This document shows, in pieces, positions 37,701 through 49,700 of a stretch of 64,000 nucleotides of DNA. Source of the DNA: Hyalella azteca. Lineage: Eukaryota; Arthropoda; Malacostraca; Amphipoda; Hyalellidae. The position numbers were made by a program, and so were the translations under genes. Position 1 is the stretch's first letter. Every line of letters starts with the position of its first letter. The notes below the pieces were generated by a model. It had not been told where the DNA came from, ran no database searches, and saw only the letters and a program-made list of their open reading frames with translations. The DNA lies in NCBI RefSeq assembly GCF_000764305.2, contig NW_025934948.1, positions 124,001-188,000 on the forward strand, read 5' to 3'.

Positions 37701-40700
37701 CAGTTATTTGCCTCTCCTAAACAATTGAAATTTCCAGTTTACGCCATCTTAAAAAATTATATTTTACTTTGTTTACGTGCTACAACATCGAGAAACATCA
37801 TTCGATTAGTTCAGCGAATATTTTTTTAAATCAACCTTTTAGCACATTTTCTCATTTATGGAAAAAAGGCGCTATTGTGCTCGTCATGCCCGTCCGTCCG
37901 TCCGCCCGTCCGTGTCGGACGGATGGACGTGTGAAAATAAGCTCTCATTCACTCACTGCAGTGAGTACTGATCTAATTTTTCCGTTTTTGGTGTTTTACA
38001 TATGTATATGTAAAACATAGAACATAGTTTCATAAAGATCGGTCAATTATTAAAAACAATTTAGAGTAGAACCTTCCTTTAACAGACCAATTAGGTGAAA
38101 ATCTCAGCCGTTACAACACACATTTCCCCCTACGGCGCGAGATAGCTTAGCAGCTGAAGCGCTAGTAATCATAGGGTCACTAAACTAACTAACTAACACA
38201 TTTCCCTCTATCAGTGACGGCTCAATGCTAAGCGAATCGTGACTCAATCGCTTAGCATCTGCCGCTTTCCTTTGAATTGCTGAGTAACGAAGAAAGATCG
38301 CCTATTCAGAATTTCGGAGTTCTGAATTTATTTTCACTAACCCACTCTAATCTCCATCACCTACATTTATCGTCGCTTTATTCTTGCCCAAAAAGTATGA
38401 AACAAAAAATAATAATATCATCTTTTTAAAACAGTTTTTTGTGGATCACCACATTGGTATGTGGTGGCTACACTTAACCAATTTCAATTTGAAGCAACGT
38501 CCACTCAATCGTGTTGTGCACACAGAAGCCAAATATCAAATCAAAAGTTTCTTATACTCATGGCTGTCTCGATCGTGTCTGCCGACAACATTGGGATCAC
38601 ATATGAGCATTTGAATATCGCCTATGTTTATGTAGCAATCCTCAAGCTGTTGCGCCGAATATTGCAATGCAGAGAGTTGTAGATCGTCATGAAATTGGGT
38701 CTGGTTCGATTTAGTACGTCTGCTCAAGAATTGTCCTTGGTTTAACTTAAAACTAATTCAAAATTAAAGGTATGCTTTAACACCAGGCGGAAACCGGTAT
38801 CTTTTCATTTGCAAGAAAATTCTTTCACAACATTCGTTTCAAATTATTAGGGTGTGCTGTTTACTAATAGCGAGAGTGGTTAAGAATAAACAATCAAATC
38901 TGAAAAATTGAAAATTAAACACTTGTTCATAATTAAGCAGTGTAAAAACGCCGAAATTTTTTCAGTAATAAACGATCGTAACTAAACGTATGCTAAATCA
39001 CTGCAAGGATGTAAGCAACAAAGTTCTCTTGGCAAATGTTATGGATATTTTATAAATCCTTGCAAATTCGTGACATATGTCGACAAATGTTATCCACATT
39101 TGCATTACGATAGCTATATAATACCGATTCCAAAATCCGATACCTCAACAGCATGCGTTTAACTCATGGTGCACTGAATGATCGCATTTACTTACCTCTC
39201 GGCATCCAATTAGTAGAAAAAAGTCTCGAAAAATCTACTCATACCAACTGAAAATTACTTGCAGGCAATGCTAGTAGCTTGGTATTTCCGGATCGATGAA
39301 AGGTTGCAACACCACTCCGCCGGCAATTCCTTTAAAAACTCGTCTCTTCAATCCGCTCCTGCCTATTATTTATTGAAAAAACCTCATGTCATGGCATTTT
39401 TACAACTGCTAAACTTCGTACTTACATTAGTAGCACTAATTTTCATTCATGACAATAATTATAAAGAATCTGTTGCCCCATTTCGCACATATGTGAGAAC
39501 ACTATAGCAGCGATGTTTTCGAAAATAATTCGCATAAATTAAAATAGTAGATAGCAAGAAATATATGAACTCATAAATATACAAATTTTTACTAATATAG
39601 TTGCTTGCAGGATTCATAACGTCGGAAACATTGAGAACGTTGGCAGCATTAACATCTGTTGATGCTATTTGCTATTGGCAATTGGCAGGAACAACAAGCT
39701 CATGTTCACACATCAATCCAACGTGGTCACGCATCGAAGCCCCTGTTGCTTCTTAATTGACTTAATTATTGAATGGCTACTAACCTTGATAATTTTCTTT
39801 GCTGAGTGTGATGTGATACCCCCGTGGACATGCACATCATCATAACTGTAAGCCTGTCTTACGTAATGTATTGCGACATTTGAATATTTATGCCTGTCTT
39901 ACGATATTATTATGCCTGTCGTGCGTGATGTATTGCCACATTTGAATATTTAGAGTCTGAAAGAGTCGCTGTATTTTTGTTGTGCAGGCGAGCCTCCGCC
40001 GAGCATCACGTGGTGGTCCGGAGACACGCCGGTCAGGACGCCGCGCTCTCCCACTGAAGCTGCGCTGCTACTCGCTGCCAGACGTAAGAATGCGCTGCTG
40101 CTTGCTGCCAGACGTAAGAATGCGCTGCTGCTCGCTGCCAGACGTAAGAATGCGCTGCTGCTCGCTGCCAGACGTAAGAATGCGCTGCTGCTCGCTGCCA
40201 GACGTAAGAATGCACGCAGCCAAGCTTATGAGCGGGGGAGTGTGCGCTCAATATTGATATAATCAGGCCGCGCTGTCTGGAGTCGGGCGCACGAAACGAA
40301 CGTATGCAATGAAGGCGATATTATGCATTACAAGCTGCATTCCTTCTACAAGATCTTGCCCTCAAAATAACGCGCGCGTTATATGATGAAAATATATAAA
40401 CACAGCAATATATTTTAGGAACACAAATTTTTACTCGCGTACTTATAACTGCTCGAAAGGAACAAAGGATTCGAACTATTCTAACTCATCATCATTCAAC
40501 GACTGCAGTAGTTTTGGTTCACAGACTTCTTTTTTTAAAGACAGCTTATGCAATCAGAAAATACACGCTGACCAAATAAACAGTATCTTTGGCATAAGAA
40601 CTCCACTTTCAATATAGGATCTGAACAATAACAACGATAAAAATGAAGGTAGAAATGTCGACTACAAAGGCAGTTGTCGTGTTATTAGAACATTATTACT

Positions 40701-43700
40701 AAAGATACATGAAACGAGCAATGTTACAATGTATTTGATAATACAGCTATTGCAATTTTTTTAGATTGTAAAGTAATCGCATCAGACTAAAGATTTCTAT
40801 TTTCTGTCATCCAGGGCCATGTAGCGAAGACAGCCTCGACTCACGATATCGCGAGTCCACCAAATGTGTAGAGAACAACACACTTGTTGTCCGGAGTGAG
40901 AGCCGCCGTGGTGAGGCTCAATGGTCTTCTAGAGAAGATTCTGCTCTGCAACACCAAGAACATCGATCGCGCAACGACCGCTATCTGTCTACCGCGAAGC
41001 AAAGCAAAAGATCTTCGACGAATAAAGTCGTGCAGAGATGGGCCGCTGTGATGCCTAAACATTCTAAGTCTGGGCACGATCACAACAGGAAATTCTTTAC
41101 CTCGGAGCTGAGTCTACAAAACCTGACGCAGAACTTACTTGAGAATCAGAACCTAACCTGCAGAGCCACAAATAATCCAGAACTAAGACCAGTCCGAGCC
41201 ACTCTTCAGTTTGTTAAATTTGGTGAGTATATCAAGTACACGCATTTTTTCGATGTCTGCGAAAATAAAAACAAAATTCAAGCAGGCATTAATTATAACA
41301 ATATTGAAAACAAAAGTTTTTGTGAATTTAGAACAAATAAAATATTTAATTTCGGTACTCTTTCCAAACGTAACTGATAAAAATCGTAATAATTGAATGA
41401 CGTCGTACTTTTTCTCATCATTTGATGAGCTTACAAAGACTTAGTATTTTGTAGGCTAAATTTGCCTTTCATCTTTTGCAAATATTTACCTGAGATTTTT
41501 TTGCCTTCATTCAAAAATGCAAGCTTGCAAAAAATGAGCATAATTTTGTCCGCAGACTTGGAAATTCAGTTAAAATTTAATCCTGAAAATGTTTCCACGA
41601 AGGGGCTCAAGCAATTGCTACACAAAGCTGCATTTTCCGTTTGCAGAGAATGGTGAAATAATTTGTTAATTCCATAATAAATAGTTAATTTGTTTTTAGG
41701 AAATTAACTTTAGAACAGGTAATTACAGAAAACTGGAAATAAGTTTCTTTAAAGATAGACGAGTTTTTGAATTTTCATTTATATACAAATGAAAACAAAT
41801 TTAAGAAACCCTTTATTATAAACAACATTTTTAATTATTTATTATTTCTTTTATTTATTATTTGGTAAACTTTTATTTCCAGTCCGTCTATCACTTGGCA
41901 TTAAATCTTTCATTGAACGTAAATAAACACGTAAGCTGACATTTATAAACTTTAAAGTTTAAAGTTCTGCATTAACGTTGGACAATAAATGAAGCGATAT
42001 AGGGGAAATAAACTTTAAATTGCTGTATTCTTTTAAGAATTGCAAGTCAGTCCCTGAGCGCTAATTATGCGGTTCACTACAATCACTAATAAACACTAGC
42101 AGAATATTGATGTCGTGTTGCATCGCTGTACGCAGTCAAGTCACACCTTTTAATAATCCTAATGCACGGCCAACTACCTTACGTTCAACTTGCCTGCGAG
42201 CTTTTTCTCTAATAACAATCTTTATTCATGGGAGACATAAAACCGGAGTTGAGGTAATCAAGTTCACGAGCATCGCCGTCTCTCAATCTAATGACTACAT
42301 TGCTATCGTTCGGGATAAAATTAATTAATTGGCCGAATTAACATGCGTCAATTAAATTTTACATTCAATACACGAATGATTTATTCATCAGCCTATCATT
42401 AGGTAAAATAGCATATATGTATAAAATGTCTATAATTAATATTTTATGGTCGTTATATATTAGTGAGGTTATTTAGATTAGTACGTTAAAATATGAGGTA
42501 AAAGAGGTTCATATATCAGTAAACATTGCACTTAGCATTCTGGGTAATGCATAGCCAGCCATCCTGCTCGGAGCGGTAGCTCAATTAGTTGAGTGGAGTG
42601 ATGTCCGTTATGTCATCCGCTGGTCCCTCGGTACTAATTGAACTTTTAATTGACACAACTCAGCAACTTGTAAACATAGCGCGCGCTACGAGTCGCCTTT
42701 TTGCTTTTTGCATCACTGAATACTTAACTAACGATCCTTACTGACGATAAATTCAACAATAATGAATATGAATCATCGTTTTTATACCACAGTTTTATTT
42801 ATACGAAAATTTTCAAGTTGCCATGAAAAATTTTCCTGGTTGCTTTGCTTCATGAACGTAATCGTTCTGTTCAGAATAATCAAACCAGAATATTTTCATG
42901 GAACTTGACCTTAATCATTAATATTTTTACTATTCATTTATGAATACTTATGTTTACGAGTATCATAACACCAATAACATAAAACAATATTTTAATAATG
43001 AAAAATGTTCAGAACAATCTTCCAGCATCTCTAATTTACAACTCTAAAGACACATCAGTGCGAAATTTCCTGAAAATTCTTATTGCTGATCGCTGGGGGA
43101 AAATAGAACAGCGTGTCGGATATTTTTTGATCAAGATTCTAAATTTTTTCAATAAAATATTTTAGAAGAATTTCAGCTTTCGGTAATTTTCTTCGTTTAG
43201 TCAATTCAAAGGCCTCTATTAAAAATCCCAAAAACAATGTTTGCTTATTTCTATCAGGAAAAATTTTTTTATACGCTCTAGATATTCTATTCTTATGCTC
43301 ATCTTTATCTTTAGCCCGCTGAACCTAAAAATAACATCAATCCATAAAACCCTGCATTTAAATACAACCAAATTATATTTATTTATATTTACTCGAAAAG
43401 TTTTGACGTGCTATTTCATAACAGTGCTGATCGGAGTTAAACTTTGATGCTGAAAATGTAATGCTCTCTAAACAAATCCCGGTCTTAGTTGCTTAAAAAA
43501 TATCAAAGTAAAACCATAATATCATTAACTTTATTTAGAAATAGAATATTTGCATCAAGTGCCCCCGGAGAAGGTTTGAGTGCATCAATGAGCATCTCGC
43601 TTCGTTAAGTACAGAATATCAATCAGTAAGTTAGCTTTCATCTGCAACTGATGAAACTGCAACTGCCAACTCAGTAGTGGGCAGTGGTGGCTCTGATATG

Positions 43701-46700
43701 CAGACACTCAATCATTGTACGTCAAATTTCTCATCAAAAGTCATGTTAGGCATTAGAATTCTTCGGAGTCAGCCTGAAATATAATACAGTAATTGAACGG
43801 GAACAGGGAAATTTTAGAAAATTCTTATAGGCTATAGTGAAGGGGGTGCATCACGGTAATTACCCTTCATTGGTACTATATTGGTGTTAAAAAGCAACAC
43901 TTGGTTACAGAAACACAAACACCTCTTAACAAATATTGATGTAATTATTGGCAAGGCAACAAGGCACGATGATTAATACTCAGCACTACTGTCAGCACAA
44001 GACTGTGCACCGTCTTGTTTGCTGTTCAACTGTGAAACTGAAACTGAAAAAATATCATCTGTAATGAGTCCTGCAAGCTCGAAGATATATAACAGTAGTT
44101 AATTATAGTTCATTCTGGCGCATTGTTTTAGCACTGTCCTTAATTACATGCATTAACTAAAAGTATTCACACGATTGCTGCAGTTTGTCCCTCTAAAAAT
44201 CGTCTACAAAACTTAAACCAAAAATTTTCACACGTCGTGCCCAGAAAATAAATAATTTCAGCATTCTGTACTGATTTGCTGTAAGATCATCATGAAAACC
44301 CTCGCAATATATTGTTTTTATTCCAGCCAAAAACTGCCAACAATTCTGCTGCAAAACACGGCCGGTCCGTTTAATTAAATCTGATAATAAGAAAACGTGA
44401 CAAGAATTCTGTGCGAATTTTAGTCTCCTGATTTCGCTAGAACCTGCACGCGCTCGTCTCATTTATCTTTCATGATTAATCAAAGTTTTGAATAACATGC
44501 GAAAAAGTGAAAAAATTAGCATGGAACTTTTATTATTTAGTTGAAGTAACTTTGCCTAAGTCAGATAATTATGAGCTAAAAAGTTAAAAGCAGAGACTAG
44601 AAGCCTTACGTCTTTTTTATTGAGGCTCGAAAAAATTGTTATCATGAAATTTCATTACCTTCGCTTCTACCTCATTGAATCAACGCATCAGTCAATCTAG
44701 CCATGGAAGTCTGCGGATGTTGTGCATGAAATTTAAGTTTGTCGTTGCATTCTTGCCTTTCGATCCAGTTTTGGCCTTTTAAAATCCGATTCGTGAAGCA
44801 ATGCTTTGGGTAAGTAAATGCTAAAACTTAACACGGTCTTTTTCCCAAAACAATATCATAATACACTCTCAATCATTAGCGGTGGTCTAAAAAATAGCGG
44901 TCTTTTTCTCCACAAAATTACTTTGAAACCGGAATTTAATCTTGCAATTCCATTCTCGCCAGTTCCACCGCTGTCAGTTTCGTTCCCCCTGCCAACGCTC
45001 CCTCTGATCGGTGGTCGCAAGTACGAGCTGAGGTGTTCCGCTGGTCGACTGCGACCACCACCCGTCCTCCTCTGGACCATCGCTGGACGGCCCATCACCA
45101 CAAACATCAAGCAGGTCTGTATCACCTACCATTCACACACTCCGCTAATTTAATTATTCGAAGAAAAGTCAATGCAATTAAGAAAAGCTACTAAGATCCA
45201 ATTTTGGCCTTTTTAAATTCGATTCGTGAAGCAATGCTTTGGGGAAGTAAATGCTGAAACTTAACACGGTCTTTTCTACAAAACAATTTTTTTATACAGA
45301 ATGCTGGATAGTTTCTACTCCCGAAATGATCAGAAACAGGACACGAGACACGATCCGTTCACGCGTTCATTTATGCTGTAATCATACCTTGGTTATGCTA
45401 AGCTGGTACAAATCTAACTTGAAAGTGAGTAGAACGTACCTGTTAATTTGTCTTGATGAACTCTTAATTTATTAATAATTTAACGGCCGAATGTGCGAAG
45501 TAATGCACTTCCTGTTTGTCAGACGAAAATTGCGTCGTTTAAAATTAGTTGCAAATTAAAATGTACTCAAGAATATACAATCCGCTGTAATTTCCAATCC
45601 ATTCAACATAACTATCAATAAAAATCCCCTTTATGATGCTTTGGACTCACTAAACCACGGCTATCTTTATCCCTTCATTGTTCAACCAGGTGATCGATTA
45701 TAGATCGTCATGAGCCAAGATGAATAAGTGCAGAAGCCTCGGGCGTATCTTTATTTGCCAGTGAGAATATAACCGATACTGAGAGTGATTGACACAAATG
45801 GAAACTGAATAATACTTATGAGATAAACTATTAAAAAGTTAAATAACTATGAATGAATTCCAACATGAAAATCGTATTGATAAATCGGTAGCTATTAAAA
45901 CAAACTATTGAAATGCTTCCTAAGTATTCGCACAGGAATATCCGCCTCGACGAATACATCAACTTACACATGACCTAATAATTAATTAATATATCCATTG
46001 TTTTACATTTGCGCGTAAACTTACCTTGCACATCAACCGCCTACGTAAAACAATTAAACTCCGCTTATAACTACTTCGGCATGAGCCACGTTCATCTCGC
46101 TCGAACATACAAATAGAATATAATCGCAATATGCTCATTGTTCAATCCCTAACAATGGAACATAACCTCTTTTATATATGAAACTCAATCACTCCAACGA
46201 ACAACAGGTGCATGTGAAGCTACATGAAATAGAAATGCTACGCGATCTGTCATCGTTAAGTGGTTGATTGTGTTGTGCTGTACGATACATTAGCGTACAC
46301 GAGCTTGCTTCAGCGCATAACAAATTCATGGCGCTTCTTTATCGGATTTCAATTGATCGCCGCTGAGTTGTTCGTGATTGGTGCACTGCCTACACTAATA
46401 AGTGCCTTCCGTTACACTGGTATGGATACGATATCTCTCTAGTGATCCCATTCGAATATGAACGTGCAAATAAGGTTAAGATCGGTTTCATTGCATATAT
46501 TTCAATAGTTTCTATGTTACAGAAAGGTGAGCAGTTGAAAGTTTTCATTCTTGATTGGGCGAATGATGCGTGTAGAGTACAGTATATTGGAAATAATTAT
46601 TTATATCTTGAGATACGATAACTTTAATCTTTAAGGGATTCAAAAGAGCAATGTCTGTTTCGGAACTTTTTTTTGTTGGCTGGTAACTGCAAGAAAATTC

Positions 46701-49700
46701 GAAGTTCCAGAAGTTATTTAAGACGCTCATAATAAGTAAAAAGAGCGTACCAGCCCACCTTGTAAAATTGCTTTACCTTGAGTTTATTTACACTCATTTT
46801 TAACCCGAGAAACGATTACCTCGGTTGAGTAGTTATTTCTTATAAAAAGAACATTGATTAACCCAGCTGACTCATTATTTTTCATACTCGTAACAACTAA
46901 ATCAGTCTTTTTTTACCCCAGATATGATTTACCTCAGCCTATTTACCAATCTAACATTAAACGCTCAGCTTCGCTAGCTTACCACTTACAGACAACCTCC
47001 GATTATAGAGCTTCTATTTATTAATAACCTTTTATTTGAGGGCTTCCTCCTCACAGGATTTCTTTGTATGTAGAAAGACAACAGTTTTACCCTCATTGTT
47101 TTCTCGATTATTTTGAGTGAAACAAAGATCTCATCTTGCATTCTCAAAACCTCTGCTTAATCGTTCATGTTTAAAGCTACTCTTGTTTCCATAAAGTCAA
47201 TAAACTTTTTAATCCACCCTGAATCACTTCTAATGAGGATACTCTTTGATGAAGGTCATTTAATTTGATTTTACAATCTTGATCTTACTGCTTTCATTTC
47301 TGAATGCAAACAAAAAATATCAGCAATGTTGTTACTTTTTATCGTGATTTTTACTTTCATTTCACTTCATTATTATACTTCATTAATATTTTAATGTTGT
47401 TACTTGTTGCGTTTTGTTGTTACAGGATTTTTAAATATTTTTATTATACTTTTCCCTTTCCTGAATACCTACAGAATTTCTGTGTGATGTCGATCTATTT
47501 CATTTTATATTTGAATTTTGATTTTTCTGCTGGTAAGACTTTCTCATAAATTCAATTTACGAGTTCCTCATAACCTCGTATTTAGTTAATTTTTTCTCAT
47601 TTACCACATCTAGATTTAGTTCCGCATGAAATTTGCAAGCAGCATCATTTGGAGACTCCGGTTATGCAAATAATTTTTTTCTAAAAATGATAAAAAAAAG
47701 TAATGCAACAAATCCTTAGAATTTCAACTATATAATTGAATACCTCTTATATGAGATATGAATGTTCTATTATTTCTTGAACCAATTATATCAAGACCAG
47801 CCACTGTATAGGAAAATTTGTTTTAAAAAGTTAAAGACTTTCTGACGGGCGAGAAATTGTGTCATTGTCATCCAATATAACTTTTCAGCTCATTCTTCTG
47901 CAGAGCATTTTCATCAGTTTCACTCAGAAGCATCAATTCGAGTAGACTAACTTCGATCTGATTCGATAAAATGTGTCTAGAAAATTATCGGAATACATCC
48001 TTCATTCCAGTGATAACTTTTTGCATTTCATTTGAAAACTCGGTTATAGTAACTACAATTTTCCTATTGATTCTTCCTCATCATTCATGGAAGCTTAGTT
48101 TGACTCTAAAATTTCAATTTTGATGAATGGCTAATCAACTTTCCCATCAAGGTCGTGTCTTGATTGATGAAGGGTTATTATCAAGTGCCCTTGCGTGAAT
48201 CCAACAGGGAAATTACAGCATTCACTCGAATAATAATCAATGGCAGTTCAGACGTTTGCCTTTCGGGTTGAAGACGGCCCCTTCGGATTTTCAGGGAACT
48301 CTGCAGAATATTTTGTACAAAGAAGTTTCTAGCGATATGGTTAAAATTTACAATGATGATATTCTCATTGTCGAATCTGATTTTATGTCTCATGTATCCC
48401 TCGTGCATAAAGTTTTGTCTATTCTGACCGAGAATGGCATTAAGGTAAAGCATCAAACATCAAAATGTACGTGCATGGGTATCACGCGAAGTGGAATTTT
48501 TGGGTCATGTTGTGAGCGAGTCTGACATTCAAAAGAAACCAAAATTCGTTGAAGCAGTACCAAAATATCTTAGACCAACGACAGTTAGAGATCTGCAGAA
48601 ATTCTTAGGTTTGACTAATTTTCAAAGAAATTTGTGCCCTTTTGTTCAGACCTAATGCAACCTCTTTTGAACTGTGATCTGTGCCACGTTTACCCTGAAC
48701 AACCGGAGCGATAACGACCCGACATCAAAATTTTGCATTTTATTTATATCTCCGATATTTTACACTTTATTTATTACATTAGGTATTCTTAAATGTTCAA
48801 GTGAGTATTTTTGTATTCACAACACACGCAAAGGCTAAAGTACATTAATTTCGTCATCAACTTGGTCAATTATTTTTTTTTCGGACAAAACTATGCTAAC
48901 TTTAGAACCCTGGAGTATTCACAAAGTCCCGACTTCAACGATTTCAGACTTGAATCACCATTAGAAAGTTCAATTCGTCTTTTCTAGAAGCTTCAATGAT
49001 TTAATAGAAGTCTTTTCTAGAAGCTTCAAAGTATTATTTTTAAACCAACGTCGCATACTCTTCTGAATTATATGCGCTTACCATAATAAGAAAATTTATT
49101 TATATACGTTTTAAACTCAACTTTCAATGGTAAACCAAAAGTGTCGACGTGTTACACTCGGAAAGCAAACTTTTTAGGGCTTGGTTTTTAGTCAATTCAT
49201 CAATGCATCTTGAACGAAAGTAAATGTATCTAAATAAAAATCAATTTATATTACGAACTTCTATCATAAAACGCTGAATAATAATTTGGCAGCTTTCAGA
49301 CTGATTCGCGTCTGCAACGTTAATTTCACGTATAAGATTTCCCTTAGAAAACTCTGCAGTACTTCGTCCATCGCACTACAAGAGAATCCCTAAATTTCCC
49401 CTAATAAAATTGTTGACATGAATCAAATCGGTCATATTAATTTTATACATACTGAAATTAACTCGCCGTTTTGCGTTGCCAAAATGACAGAAAGGCCCTC
49501 GATCAGCTTTAAAACGGTGGTCAATTATATCGCACGAGGTTTTCACAACTATGTTTTTTCTTCTCAGAATCACTCCGTGGACACAAGCGAGTCCGAACTC
49601 ATTTTTGAGGCGAACCCTGGAGATCACGGCGCTGTCCTGGCCTGTAGAGCCACAGCCCCAACACTACCTCACCTCTCTATCACCAAGAACATCACACTCG

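Larger units (their letters stand above)
33809..39987 (+). other. side-like: Long intron within Ig2 (phase 1)
   Basis: About 6.2 kb. Holds the 84-bp duplication after the donor, two palindromic MITE copies, a weak tRNA-like piece and the short duplication before the acceptor. The remainder is AT-rich without coding signal. Confidence 0.75.

Noticed and set aside
40032..40037. GTCAGG as the donor of the ITWW exon
   Set aside because: It would end the exon in phase 0, but the next exon (40815) needs phase 1; the tandem GTAAGA sites fit in both phase and strength.
40033..40251. Frames on both strands over the 30-bp repeat, outside the Ig2 frame
   Set aside because: Repeat shadows. The Ig2 frame is fixed by ITWW and by the phase of the next exon.
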